64,000 nt of DNA from Bos javanicus (lineage: Eukaryota > Chordata > Mammalia > Artiodactyla > Bovidae), in NCBI RefSeq assembly GCF_032452875.1, contig NW_026893841.1:186001-250000 (forward strand). The letters are read 5' to 3'. Under the pieces are notes generated by a model that did not search any database, was not told the origin of the DNA, and saw only the letters and a list, made by a program, of their open reading frames with translations. Every line of letters starts with the position of its first letter. Position 1 is the first letter of the stretch. A program made the translations under genes and the position numbers. This document shows, in pieces, positions 23,531 through 36,728 of this stretch.

Positions 23531-25724
23531 TCAGCGCATGATCAGTCACATGATCAGCGCCATTAAGTCACGTGATCACTACATGATAGTCATGTGATCA
23601 GTCCATGCTCAGTCACGGTATCAGTGCATGATCAGCCACGTGATCAGTGCATGATCTGTCACAAGATTAGTGTATGATCATCCACGTGATCAGTGCATGG
23701 GCAGTCATGTGATCAGTGCATGATATAGACGTGATCAGTGCATGATCAGTCTCGTGATCAGTGCATGATAGCCACGTGATCAGTGCATGATCAGTCACCT
23801 GATGGGTGTATGATCATTCACGTGACCTGTACATGGTAGCTACATGATCATTGCATGATCAGCCACGTGAGTAGTGCATGATAGCCACGTGATCAGTGCA
23901 TGATCAGTCACGTGATCAGTGCATGATCAGTCATGTGACCAGTACATGGTAGCTGCGTGATCATGCATGATCAGCCACGTGAGCAGTGCATGATAGCCAC
24001 GTGATCAGTGCATGATCAGTCACGTGATCAGTGCATGATCAGTCACGTGATCAGTGCATGATCAGCCACGTGATCAGTGCATGATCAGCCACGTGATCAG
24101 TGCATGATCAGTCACGTGATCAGTGCATGATCAGCCACGTGATCAGTGCATGATCAGTCACGTGATCAGTGCATGATCAGACGTGATCAGTGCATGATCA
24201 GTCACGTGATCAGTGCATGATCAGCCACGTGATCAGTGCATGATCAGCCACGTGATCAGTGCATGATCAGTCACGTGATCAGTGCATGATCAGTCACGTG
24301 ATCAGTGCATGGTATCTGCGTGATCATGCATGATCAGCCACGTGATCAGTGCATGATAGCCACGTGATCAGTGCATGATCAGCCACGTGATCAGTGCATG
24401 ATCAGTCACGTGATCAGTGCATGATCAGCCACGTGATCAGTGCATGATCAGTCACGTGATCAGTGCATGTCCAGCCACGTGATCAGTGCATGATAGCCAC
24501 GTGATCAGTGCATGATCAGCCACGTGATCAGTGCATGATCAGTCACGTGATCATGTGTGATCAGCCACGTGATCAGTGCATGATCAGCCACGTGATCAGT
24601 GCATGATCAGTCACGTGATCAGTGCATGATCAGCCACGTGATCAGTGCATGATCAGTCACGTGATCAGTGCATGATCAGTTACGTGATCAGTGCATGATC
24701 AGCCACGTGATCAGTGCATGATCAGCCACGTGATCAGTGCATGATCAGTCACGTGATCAGTGCATGATCAGTCACGTGATCAGTGCATGATAGCTACGTG
24801 ATCAGTGCATGATCAGCCACGTGATCAGTGCATGATAGCCACGTGATCAGTGCATGATCAGTCACGTGATCAGTGCATGATCAGCCAGTGATCAGTGCAT
24901 GATAGCCACGTGATCAGTGCATGATCAGTCACGTGATCATGTGTGATCAGCCACGTGATCAGTGCATGATCAGCCACGTGATCAGTGCATGATCAATCAC
25001 GTGATCAGTGCATGATCAGTCACGTGACCAGTACATGGTAGCTACGTGATCAGTGCATGATCAGCCACGTGATCAGTGCATGATAGCCACGTGATCAGTG
25101 CATGATCAGTCACGTGATCAGTGCATGATCAGTCACGTGATCAGTGCATGATCAGTTACGTGATCAGTGCATGATCAGTCACGTGACCAGTATATGGTTG
25201 CTACGTGATCATTCCATGATCAGCCACGTGAGCAGTGCATGATAGCCACGTGATCAGTGCATGAGTCACGTGATCAGTGCATGATCAGCCACGTGATCAG
25301 TGCATGATGCCACGTGATCAGTGCATGATCAGTCACGTGATCAGTGCATGATCAGCCACGTGATCAGTGCATGATCAGCCACGTGATCAGTGCATGATCA
25401 GTTCGTGATCAGTGTATGATCAGCCACGTGATCAGTGCATGATAGCCACGTGATCAGTGCATGATCATCACGTGATCAGTGCATGATCAGCCACGTGATC
25501 AGTGCATGATGCCACGTGATCAGTGCATGATAGCCACGTGATCAGTGCATGATCAGCCACGTGATCAGTGCATGATCAGCCACGTGATCAGTGCATGGTC
25601 AGACACGTGAACAGTGTATGATCAGCCACGTGATCAGTGCATGATATCCAAGTGATCAGTGCATGATCATCACGTGATCAGTGTATGATCAGCCACGTGA
25701 ACAGTGCATGCTCAGTCACGTGAT
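23531..25724 (+). repeat. Monomer array 14
   Basis: P1-P4, then about 1.2 kb of near-canonical monomers (24,000-25,180), a P7 at about 25,188, more canonical monomers without P8, then P9 and GATATCCAAG before the next island. Confidence 0.9.
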
Positions 25725-25997
25725 CTGGGCCTGCTGAGCTGCGTGATTACTGTCTGCTCATCTGCTTGACAATTGCCAGCTGAGCTGCACGATTCCTGCC
25801 TGTCATCTGCTTGACAATTGCCAGCTGTGCTGCGTAATTCCTGCCTGCTCAGCTGCTTGATTATTGCCAGCTGAGCAGCATGATTCCTCACAGCTGAGTT
25901 CCATGATTATTGCCTGCTGACTGTTTGATTCGTGCCTACTCAGCTCTTTGTTTATTGCCTCCAGAGGCACATGATCAGTGTATGATAGCAAACATGA
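25725..25997 (+). repeat. Island 15 (type B)
   Basis: Standard type B copy with five subunits. Its minus-strand translation is identical to those of islands 7, 10, 21, 23, 24, 26 and 34. Confidence 0.94.
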
Positions 25998-26838
25998 TCA
26001 GCGCATGATCAGTCACATGATCAGCGCCATTAAGTCACGTGATCACTACATGATAGTCATGTGATCAGTCCATGCTCAGTCACGGTATCAGTGCATGATC
26101 AGCCACGTGATCAGTGCATGATCTGTCACAAGATTAGTGTATGATCATCCACGTGATCAGTGCATGGGCAGTCATGTGATCAGTGCATGATATAGACGTG
26201 ATCAGTGCATGATCAGTCTCGTGATCAGTGCATGATAGCCACGTGATCAGTGCATGATCAGTCACCTGATGGGTGTATGATCATTCACGTGACCTGTACA
26301 TGGTAGCTACATGATCATTGCATGATCAGCCACGTGAGTAGTGCATGATAGCCACGTGATCAGTGCATGATCAGTCACGTGATCAGTGCATGATCAGTCA
26401 CGTGATCAGTGCATGATCAGCCACGTGATCAGTGCATGATCAGTTGGTGATCAGTGCATGATCAGCCACGTGATCAGTGCATGATAGCCACGTGATCAGT
26501 GCATGATCAGTCACGTGATCAGTGCATGATCAGTCACGTGATCAGTACATGGTAGCCACGTGATCAGTGCATGATCAGCCACGTGATCAGTGCATGATAG
26601 CCACGTGATCAGTGCATGATCAGCCACGTGATCAGTGCATGATCAGTCACGTGATCAGTGCATGATCAGCCACGTGATCAGTGCATGATCAGCCACGTGA
26701 TCAGTGCATGATCAGCCACGTGATCAGTGCATGATAGCCACGTGATCAGTGCATGATCAGCCACGTGATCAGTGCATGATCAGTCACGTGATCGGTGTAT
26801 GATCAGCCACGTGATCAGTGCATGCTCAGTCACGTGAT
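25998..26838 (+). repeat. Monomer array 15
   Basis: P1-P3 then canonical monomers up to the next island, without P9. Length (841 bp) and layout match array 24 (835 bp), suggesting the same two-island module. Confidence 0.9.
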
Positions 26839-27110
26839 CAGGGCCTGCTGAGCTGCGTGATTACTGTCTGCTCATCTGCTTGACAATTGCCAGCTGAGCT
26901 GCACGATTCCTGCCTGTCATCTGCTTGACAATTGCCAGCTGTGCTGCGTAATTCCTGCCTGCTCAGCTGCTTGATTATTGCCAGCTGAGCAGCATGATTC
27001 CTCACAGCTGAGTTCCATGATTATTGCCTGCTGACTTATGATTCGTGCCTACTCAGCTCTTTGTTTATTGCCTCCAGAGGCACATGATCAGTGTATGATA
27101 GCAAACATGA
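26839..27110 (+). repeat. Island 16 (type B)
   Basis: Begins with GATCAGGGCCTGC instead of GATCTGGGCCTGC. In the fifth subunit TGACTTATGATTCG replaces TGACTGTTTGATTCG, which breaks the minus-strand frame. Confidence 0.93.
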
Positions 27111-27427
27111 TCAGTGCATGATCAGTCACATGATCAGCGCATTAAGTCACGTGATCACTGCATGATAGTCATGTGATCAGTGCATGATCAGTCACGGTAT
27201 CAGTGCATGATCAGCCACGTGATCAGTGCATGATCTGTCACGTGATTAGTGTATGATCATCCACGTGATCAGTGCATGATCAGTCATGTGATCAGTGCAT
27301 GATATAGACGTGAACAGTGCATGATCAGCCACGTGATCAGTGCATGATAGCCACGTGATCAGTGCATGATCATCACGTGATCAGTGTATGATCAGCCACG
27401 TGAACAGTGCATGCTCACTCACGTGAT
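27111..27427 (+). repeat. Monomer array 16 (shortest inter-island array)
   Basis: Only 317 bp: P1 (as GCATTAAG), P2, then at once GATCATCACGTGATCAG and the island lead-in. Islands 16 and 17 are therefore only 589 bp apart. Confidence 0.92.
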
Positions 27428-27700
27428 CAGGGCCTGCTGAGCTGCGTGATTACTGTCTGCTCATCTGCTTGACAATTGCCAGCTGAGCTGCACGATTCCT
27501 GCCTGTCATCTGCTTGACAATTGCCAGCTGTGCTGCATAATTCCTGCCTGCTCAGCTGCTTGATTATTGCCAGCTGAGCAGCATGATTCCTCACCGCTGA
27601 GTTCCATGATTATTGCCTGCTGACTGTTTGATTCGTGCCTACTCAGCTCTTTGTTTATTGCCTCCAGAGGCACATGATCAGTGTATGATAGCAAACATGA
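27428..27700 (+). repeat. Island 17 (A/B variant)
   Basis: The fourth subunit reads TCACCGCTGAG, close to type B with one base changed. It has CTGCATAATTCC like islands 2, 3 and 12. Confidence 0.92.
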
Positions 27701-28491
27701 TCAGCGCATGATCAGTCACATGATCAGTGCCATTAAGTCACGTGATCACTACATGATAGTCATGTGATCAGTCCATGCTCAGTCACGGTATCAGTGCATG
27801 ATCAGCCACGTGATCAGTGCATGATCTGTCACATGATTAGTGTATGATCATCCACGTGATCAGTGCATGGGCAGTCATGTGATCAGTGCATGATATAGAC
27901 GTGATCAGTGCATGATCAGTCACGTGATCAGTGCATGATCAGCCACGTGATCAGTGCATGATCAGCGTGATCAGTGCATGATCAGTCACGTGATCAGTGC
28001 ATGATCAGTCGCGTGACCAGTACATGGTAGCTACGTGATCATGGCATGATCAGCCACGTGATCAGTGCATGATAGCCACGTGATCAGTGCATGATCAGTC
28101 ACGTGATCAGTGCATGATCAGTCACGTGATCAGTGCATGATCAGCCACGTGATCAGTGCATGATCAGCCACGTGATCAGTGCATGATAGCCACGTGATCA
28201 GTGCATGATCAGTCACGTGATCAGTGTGATCAGCCACGTGATCAGTGCATGATCAGCCACGTGATCAGTGCATGATCAGCCACGTGATCAGTGCATGATC
28301 AGTCACGTGATCAGTACATGATAGCTACGTGATCAGTGCATGATCAGCCACGTGATCAGTGCATGATCAGACACGTGATCAGTGCATGATCAGCCACGTG
28401 ATCAGTGCATGATATCCAGTGATCAGTGCATGATCATCACGTGATCAGTGTATGATCAGCCACGTGAACAGTGCATGCTCAGTCACGTGAT
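27701..28491 (+). repeat. Monomer array 17
   Basis: P1 (after CAGTGC), P2 and a P4-like monomer, then canonical monomers. The pre-island block is decayed (GATCAGACACGTGATC, GATATCCAGTG). Confidence 0.9.
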
Positions 28492-28764
28492 CAGGGCCTG
28501 CTGAGCTGCGTGATTACTGTCTGCTCATCTGCTTGACAATTGCCAGCTGAGCTGCACGATTCCTGCCTGTCATCTGCTTGACAATTGCCAGCTGTGCTGC
28601 GTAATTCCTGCCTGCTCAGCTGCTTGATTATTGCCAGCTGAGCAGCATGATTCCTCACACCTGAGTTCCATGATTATTGCCTGCTGACTGTTTGATTCGT
28701 GCCTACTCAGCTCTTTGTTAATTGCCTCCAGAGGCACATGATCAGTGTATGATAGCAAACATGA
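28492..28764 (+). repeat. Island 18 (type A)
   Basis: Full-length. CTTTGTTAATTGCC in the fifth subunit removes the minus-strand AATAAA found in most islands. Confidence 0.93.
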
Positions 28765-29667
28765 TCAGCGCATGATCAGTCACATGATCAGCGCCATTAA
28801 GTCACGTGATCACTACATGATAGTCATGTGATCAGTCCATGCTCAGTCACGGTATCAGTGCATGATCAGCCACGTGATCAGTGCATGATCTGTCACATGA
28901 TTAGTGTATGATCATCCACGTGATCAGTGCATGGGCAGTCATGTGATCAGTGCATGATATAGACGTGATCAGTGCATGATCAGTCACGTGATCAGTGCAT
29001 GATAGCCACGTGATCAGTGCATGATCAGTCACCTGATGGGTGTATGATCATTCACGTGACCTGTACATGGTAGCTACGTGATCATGCATGATCAGCCACG
29101 TGAGTAGTGCATGATAGCCACGTGATCAGTGCATGATCAGCCACGTGATCAGTGCATGATCAGTCACGTGATCAGTGCATGATCAGCCACGTGATCAGTG
29201 CATGATAGCCACGTGATCAGTGCATGATCAGTCACGTGATCAGTGCATGATAGCCACGTGATCAGTGCATGAGTCACGTGATCAGTGCATGATCAGCCAC
29301 GTGATCAGTGCATGATGCCACGTGATCAGTGCATGATCAGTCACGTGATCAGTGCATGATCAGCCACGTGATCAGTGCATGATCAGCCACGTGATCAGTG
29401 CATGATAGCCACGTGATCAGTGCATGATCAGTCACGTGATCAGTGCATGATCAGCCACGTGATCAGTGCATGATCAGCCACGTGATCAGTGCATGATCAG
29501 CCACGTGATCAGTGCATGATAGCCACGTGATCAGTGCATGATCAGTCACGTGATCAGTGCATGATCAGCCACGTGATCAGTGCATGATAGTCACGTGATC
29601 AGTGCATGATCATCACGTGATCAGTGCATGATCAGCCACGTGATCAGTGCATGATCAGTCACGTGAT
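28765..29667 (+). repeat. Monomer array 18
   Basis: P1-P3 then about 560 bp of near-canonical monomers reaching the next island without the P9 block. Confidence 0.9.
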
Positions 29668-29939
29668 CAGTGCCTGATGAGCTGCGTGATTACTGTCTGC
29701 TCATCTGCTTGACAATTGCCAGCTGAGCTGCACGATTCCTGCCTGTCATCTGCTTGACAATTGCCAGCTGTGCTGCGTAATTCCTGCCTGATCAGCTGCT
29801 TGATTATTGCCAGCTGAGCAGCATGATTCCTCACAGCTGAGTTCCATGATTATTGCCTGCTGACTGTTTGATTCGTGCCTACTCAGCTCTTTGTTTATTG
29901 CCTCCAGAGGCACATGATCAGTGTATGATAGCAACATGA
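29668..29939 (+). repeat. Island 19 (type B)
   Basis: The left edge is hybrid (GATCAGTGCCTGATGAGC) and CTGATCAGCTGC contains a monomer-like TGATCAG, suggesting gene conversion by monomers. A one-base loss (AGCAACATG) joins the minus-strand frame to an upstream ATG at 29,956-29,958. Confidence 0.92.
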
Positions 29940-30436
29940 TCAGCGCATGATCAGTCACATGATCAGTGCAATTAAGTCACGTGATCAGTGCATGATAGTC
30001 ATGTGATCAGTCCATGCTCAGTCACGTATCAGTGCATGATCAGCCACGTGATCAGTGCATGATCAGTCACGTGATCAGTGCATGATCAGCCACGTGATCA
30101 GTGCATGATCAGTCACGTGATCAGTATATGATCAGCCACGTGATCAGTGCATGATCAGCCACGTGATCAGTGCATGATAGCCACGTGATGTGTGCATGAG
30201 CCACGTGAGCAGAGCATGTTCAGCCACGTGATCAGTGCATGATAGCCACGTGATCAGTGCATGATCAGTTACGTGAGCAGTGTATGATCAGCCACGTGAT
30301 CAGTGCATGGTCAGACACGTGAACAGTGTATGATCAGCCACGTGATCAGTGCATGATATCCAAGTGATCAGTGCATGATCATCACGTGATCAGTGTATGA
30401 TCAGCCACGTGAACAGTGCATGCTCAGTCACGTGAT
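29940..30436 (+). repeat. Monomer array 19 (part of duplicated two-island module)
   Basis: 497 bp, exactly the length of array 21 and collinear with it: decayed P1 (CAATTAAG), canonical monomers, CAGTATATG, P8, GTTACGTGAGCAG, P9 and GATATCCAAG. Confidence 0.92.
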
Positions 30437-30708
30437 CTGGGCCTGCTGAGCTGCGTGATTACTGTCTGCTCATCTGCTTGACAATTGCCAGCTGAGCTGC
30501 ACGATTCCTGCCTGTCATCTGCTTGACAATTGCCAGCTGTGCTGCGTAATTCCTGCCTGCTCAGCTGCTTGATTATTGCCAGATGAGCAGCATGATTCCT
30601 CACACTGAGTTCCATGATTATTGCCTGCTGACTGTTTGATTCGTGCCTACTCAGCTCTTTGTTTATTGCCTCCAGAGGCACATGATCAGTGTATGATAGC
30701 AAACATGA
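30437..30708 (+). repeat. Island 20 (type A variant)
   Basis: Contains GCCAGATGAGCAGC, shared only with island 22, and a one-base loss (CACACTGAG) that shifts the minus-strand frame to a 92-codon reading. Confidence 0.93.
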
Positions 30709-32399
30709 TCAGCGCATGATCAGTCACATGATCAGCGCCATTAAGTCACGTGATCACTACATGATAGTCATGTGATCAGTCCATGCTCAGTCACGGTATC
30801 AGTGCATGATCAGCCACGTGATCAGTGCATGATCTGTCACAAGATTAGTGTATGATCATCCACGTGATCAGTGCATGGGCAGTCATGTGATCAGTGCATG
30901 ATATAGACGTGATCAGTTCATGATCAGTCTCGTGATCAGTGCATGATAGCCACGTGATCAGTGCATGATCAGTCACCTGATGGGTGTATGATCATTCACG
31001 TGACCTGTACATGGTAGCTACGTGATCATTGCATGATCAGCCACGTGAGTAGTGCATGATAGCCACGTGATCACTGCATGATCAGTCACGTGATCAGTGC
31101 ATGATCAGTCATGTGACCAGTACATGGTAGCTGCGTGATCATGGCATGATCAGCCACGTGAACAGTGCATGATAGCCACGTGATCAGTGCATGATCAGAC
31201 GAGATCAGTGCATGATCAGTCACGTGATCAGTGCATGATCAGCCACGTGATCAGTGCATGATCAGGCACGTGATCAGTGTATGTCAGCCAAGTGATCAGT
31301 GCATGATAGCCACGTGATCAGTGCATGATCAGTCACGTGATCAGTGCATGATCAGTTACGTGATCAGTGCATGATCAGCCACGTGATCAGTGCATGATCA
31401 GCCACGTGATCAGTGCATGATCAATTACGTGATCAGTGCATGATCAGTCACGTGACCAGTACATGGTAGCTACGTGATCATTGCATGATCAGCCACGTGA
31501 TCAGTGCATGATAGCCACGTGATCAGTGCATGATAGCCACGTGATCAGTGCATGATCAGTCATGTGATACGTGTGTGATCAGCCACGTGATCAGTGCATG
31601 ATATCCACGTGATCAGTGCATGACAGCCACGTGATCAGTGCATGAGCCACGTGATCAGTGCATGATCAGTCACGTGATACATGTGTGATCAGCCACGTGA
31701 TCAGTGCATGATGAGCCACGTGATCAGTGCATGATCAATTACGTGATCAGTGCATGATCAGTCACGTGACCAGTACATGGTTGCTACGTGATCATTGCAT
31801 GATCAGCCACGTGAGCAGTGCATGATAGCCACGTGATCAGTGCATGATCAGTCACGTGATCAGTGCATGATCAGTCACGTGATCAGTGCATGATCATTTA
31901 CGTGATCAGTGCATGATCAGTCACGTGACCAGTATATGGTTGCTACGTGATCATTCCATGACAGCCACGTGAGCAGTGCATGATAGCCACGTGATGTGTG
32001 CATGAGTTACGTGAGCAGAGTATGATCAGCCACGTGATCAGTGCATGAGTGCCACGTGATCAGTGCATGATAGTCACGTGACAGGTGTGTGATCAGCCAC
32101 GTGATCAGTGCATGATCAGCCACGTGATCAGTGCATGATAGCCACGTGATCAGTGCATGATCAGTCACGTGATCAGTGCATGATCAGCCACGTGATCAGT
32201 GCATGATCAGACACGTGATCAGTGCATGATCAGCCACGTGATCAGTGCATGATAGCCACGTGATCAGTGCATGATCATCACGTGATCAGTGTATGATCAG
32301 CCACGTGATCAGTGCATGATATCCACGTGATCAGTGCATGATCATCACGTGATCAGTGTATGATCAGCCACGTGAACAGTGCATGCTCAGTCACGTGAT
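30709..32399 (+). repeat. Monomer array 20 (nearly full HOR body)
   Basis: P1 through P8 in order, including GACGAGATCAG after P4, P5, P6 and P7. P9 is decayed to GATCAGACACGTGATC. GATATCCACGTG replaces GATATCCAAGTG before island 21. Confidence 0.9.
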
Positions 32400-32672
32400 C
32401 AGGGCCTGCTGAGCTGCGTGATTACTGTCTGCTCATCTGCTTGACAATTGCCAGCTGAGCTGCACGATTCCTGCCTGTCATCTGCTTGACAATTGCCAGC
32501 TGTGCTGCGTAATTCCTGCCTGCTCAGCTGCTTGATTATTGCCAGCTGAGCAGCATGATTCCTCACAGCTGAGTTCCATGATTATTGCCTGCTGACTGTT
32601 TGATTCGTGCCTACTCAGCTCTTTGTTTATTGCCTCCAGAGGCACATGATCAGTGTATGATAGCAAACATGA
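32400..32672 (+). repeat. Island 21 (type B)
   Basis: Standard type B island with the GATCAGGGCC left edge. It lies 2,732 bp after island 19, its counterpart in the duplicated module. Confidence 0.93.
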
Positions 32673-33169
32673 TCAGCGCATGATCAGTCACATGATCAGC
32701 GCCATTAAGTCACGTGATCACTACATGATAGTCATGTGATCAGTCCATGATCAGTCACGGTATCAGTGCATGATCAGCCACGTGATCAGTGCATGATCAG
32801 TCACGTGATCAGTGCATGATCATCCACGTGATCAGTGCATGATCAGTCACGTGATCAGTATATGGCAGCCACGTGATCAGTGCATGATCAGCCACGTGAT
32901 CAGTGCATGATAGCCACGTGATGTGTGCATGAGTCACGTGAGCAGTGTATGATCAGCCACGTGATCAGTGCATGATAGCCACGTGATCAGTGCATGATCA
33001 GTTACGTGAGCAGTGTATGATCAGCCACGTGATCAGTGCATGGTCAGACACGTGATCAGTGTATGATCAGCCACGTGATCAGTGCATGATATCCAAGTGA
33101 TCAGTGCATGATCATCACGTGATCAGTGTATGATCAGCCACGTGAACAGTGCATGCTCAGTCACGTGAT
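32673..33169 (+). repeat. Monomer array 21 (second copy of array 19)
   Basis: 497 bp and collinear with array 19, with P1 intact here (CATTAAGTCACGTG) and P8 as GATGTGTGCATGAG. P9 is GGTCAGACACGTGATC. Confidence 0.92.
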
Positions 33170-33442
33170 CAGGGCCTGCTGAGCTGCGTGATTACTGTCT
33201 GCTCATCTGCTTGACAATTGCCAGCTGAGCTGCAGGATTCCTGCCTGTCATCTGCTTGACAATTGCCAGCTGTGCTGCGTAATTCCTGCCTGCTCAGCTG
33301 CTTGATTATTGCCAGATGAGCAGCATGATTCCTCACACCTGTGTTCCATGATTATTGCCTGCTGACTGTTTGATTCGTGCCTACTCAGCTCTTTTTTTAT
33401 TGCCTCCAGAGGCACATGATCAGTGTATGATAGCAAACATGA
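33170..33442 (+). repeat. Island 22 (type C)
   Basis: Shares GCCAGATGAGCAGC with island 20, 2,733 bp to the left. Private changes are GCTGCAGGATTCC and a run of seven T (CTCTTTTTTTATTG). Confidence 0.93.
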
Positions 33443-34892
33443 TCAGTGCATGATCAGTCACATGATCAGCGCCATTAAGTCACGTGATCACTACATGATA
33501 GTCATGTGATCAGTCCATGCTCAGTCACGGTATCAGTGCATGATCAGCCACGTGATCAGTGCATGATCTGTCACATGATTAGTGTATGATCATCCGGGTG
33601 ATCAGTGCATGGGCAGTCATGTGATCAGTGCATGATATAGACGTGATCAGTGCATGATCAGTCACGTGATCAGTGCATGATCAGCCACGTGATAGTGCAT
33701 GATAGCCACGTGATCAGTGCATGATCAGTCACGTGATCAGTGCATGATCAGTCACGTGACCAGTACATGGTAGCTGCGTGATCATGGCATGATCAGCCAC
33801 GTGATCAGTGCATGATAGCCACGTGATCAGTGCATGATCAGACACGTGATCAGTGCATGATCAGTCACGTGATCAGTGCATGATCAGTCACGTGATCAGT
33901 GCATGATAGCTACGTGATCAGTGCATGATCAGCCACGTGATCAGTGCATGATAGCCACGTGATCAGTGCATGATCAGTCACGTGATCAGTGCATGATCAG
34001 CCACGTGATCAGTGCATGATCAGCCACGTGATCAGTGCATGATCAGTCACGTGACCAGTACATGGTAGCTACGTGATCAGTGCATGACAGCCACGTGATC
34101 AGTGCATGATAGCCACGTGATCAGTGCATGATCAGTCACGTGATCAGTGCATGATCAGTCACGTGATCAGTGCATGATCAGCCACGTGATCAGTGCATGA
34201 TCAGCCACGTGATCAGTGCATGATCAGCCACGTGATCAGTGCATGATCAGCCACGTGATCAGTGCATGATAGCCACGTGATCAGTGCATGATCAGTCACG
34301 TGATCAGTGCATGATCAGTCACGTGATCAGTGCATGATCAGTCACGTGATCAGTGCATGATCAGCCACGTGATCAGTGCATGATCAGCCACGTGATCAGT
34401 GCATGATCAGTCACGTGATCAGTACATGATCAGTCACGTGAACAGTGCATGATCATTTACGTGATCTGTGCATGATCAGTCACGTGACCAGTATATGGTA
34501 GCTACGTGATCATTCCATGACGAGCCACGTGAGCAGTGCATGATAGCCACGTGATGTGTGCATGAGTTACGTGATCAGAGTATGATCAGCCACGTGATCA
34601 GTGCATGAGTGCCACGTGATCAGTGCATGATAGTCACGTGATCAGTGCATGATCAGCCACGTGAACAGTGCATGATCAGCCACGTGATCAGTGCATGATA
34701 GCCACGTGATCAGTGCATGATCAGTTACGTGAGCAGTGCATGATCAGCCACGTGATCAGTGCATGGTCAGACACGTGAACAGTGTATGATCAGCCACGTG
34801 ATCAGTGCATGATATCCAAGTGATCAGTGCATGATCATCACGTGATCAGTGTATGATCAGCCACGTGAACAGTGCATGCTCAGTCACGTGAT
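33443..34892 (+). repeat. Monomer array 22
   Basis: P1, P2 and P4, then about 600 bp of canonical monomers (33,800-34,430), P7 (as TATATGGTAGCTACG), P8 and P9. Confidence 0.9.
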
Positions 34893-35165
34893 CTGGGCCT
34901 GCTGAGCTGCGTGATTACTGTCTGCTCATCTGCTTGACAATTGCCAGCTGAGCTGCACGATTCCTGCCTGTCATCTGCTTGACAATTGCCAGCTGTGCTG
35001 CGTAATTCCTGCCTGCTCAGCTGCTTGATTATTGCCAGCTGAGCAGCATGATTCCTCACAGCTGAGTTCCATGATTATTGCCTGCTGACTGTTTGATTCG
35101 TGCCTACTCAGCTCTTTGTTTATTGCCTCCAGAGGCACATGATCAGTGTATGATAGCAAACATGA
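34893..35165 (+). repeat. Island 23 (type B)
   Basis: Standard type B island, first of four consecutive type B copies (islands 23-26). Confidence 0.94.
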
Positions 35166-36455
35166 TCAGCGCATGATCAGTCACATGATCAGCGCCATTA
35201 AGTCACGTGATCACTACATGATAGTCATGTGATCAGTCCATGCTCAGTCACGGTATCAGTGCATGATCAGCCACGTGATCAGTGCATGATCTGTCACATG
35301 ATTAGTGTATGATCATCCACGTGATCAGTGCATGGGCAGTCATGTGATCAGTGCATGATATAGACGTGATCAGTGCATGATCAGTCTCGTGATCAGTGCA
35401 TGATAGCCACGTGATCAGTGCATGATCAGTCACCTGATGGGTGTATGATCATTCACGTGACCTGTACATGGTAGCTACATGATCATTGCATGATCAGCCA
35501 CGTGAGTAGTGCATGATAGCCACGTGATCACTGCATGATCAGTCACGTGATCAGTGCATGATCAGTCATGTGACCAGTACATGGTAGCTGCGTGATCATG
35601 GCATGATCAGCCACGTGAGCAGTGCATGATAGCCACGTGATCAGTGCATGATCAGTCACGTGATCAGTGCATGATCAGTCACGTGATCAGTGCATGATAG
35701 CCACGTGATCAGTGCATGATAGCCACGTGATCAGTGCATGATCAGTCACGTGATCAGTGCATGATCAGTCACGTGATCAGTGCATGATCAGCCACGTGAT
35801 CAGTGCATGATCAGCCACGTGATCAGTGCATGATCAATTACGTGATCAGTGCATGATCAGTCACGTGACCAGTACATGGTAGCTACGTGATCATTGCGTG
35901 ATCAGCCGCGTGATCAGTGCATGATAGCCACGTGATCAGTGCATGATAGCCACGTGATCAGTGCATGATCAGTCACGTGATCAGTGCATGATCAGTCACG
36001 TGAACAGTGCATGATCATTTACGTGATCTGTGCATGATCAGTCACGTGACCAGTATATGGTAGCTACGTGATCATTCCATGACGAGCCACGTGAGCAGTG
36101 CATGATAGCCACGTGATGTGTGCATGAGTTACGTGAGCAGAGTATGATCAGCCACGTGATCAGTGCATGAGTGCCACGTGATCAGTGCATGATATGTCAC
36201 GTGACAGGTGTGTGATCAGCCACGTGAACAGTGCATGTTCAGCCACGTGATCAGTGCATGATAGCCACGTGATCAGTGCATGATCAGTTACGTGAGCAGT
36301 GTATGATCAGCCACGTGATCAGTGCATGGTCAGACACGTGAACAGTGTATGATCAGCCACGTGATCAGTGCATGATATCCAAGTGATCAGTGCATGATCA
36401 TCACGTGATCAGTGTATGATCAGCCACGTGAACAGTGCATGCTCAGTCACGTGAT
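35166..36455 (+). repeat. Monomer array 23
   Basis: P1-P5 in order, a short canonical stretch, then P7 (TATATGGTAGCTACG), P8 and P9. P6 is missing. Confidence 0.9.
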
Positions 36456-36728
36456 CTGGGCCTGCTGAGCTGCGTGATTACTGTCTGCTCATCTGCTTGA
36501 CAATTGCCAGCTGAGCTGCACGATTCCTGCCTGTCATCTGCTTGACAATTGCCAGCTGTGCTGCGTAATTCCTGCCTGCTCAGCTGCTTGATTATTGCCA
36601 GCTGAGCAGCATGATTCCTCACAGCTGAGTTCCATGATTATTGCCTGCTGACTGTTTGATTCGTGCCTACTCAGCTCTTTGTTTATTGCCTCCAGAGGCA
36701 CATGATCAGTGTATGATAGCAAACATGA
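36456..36728 (+). repeat. Island 24 (type B)
   Basis: Standard copy, 1,563 bp after island 23; the same five subunits without private changes that I noticed. Confidence 0.94.
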
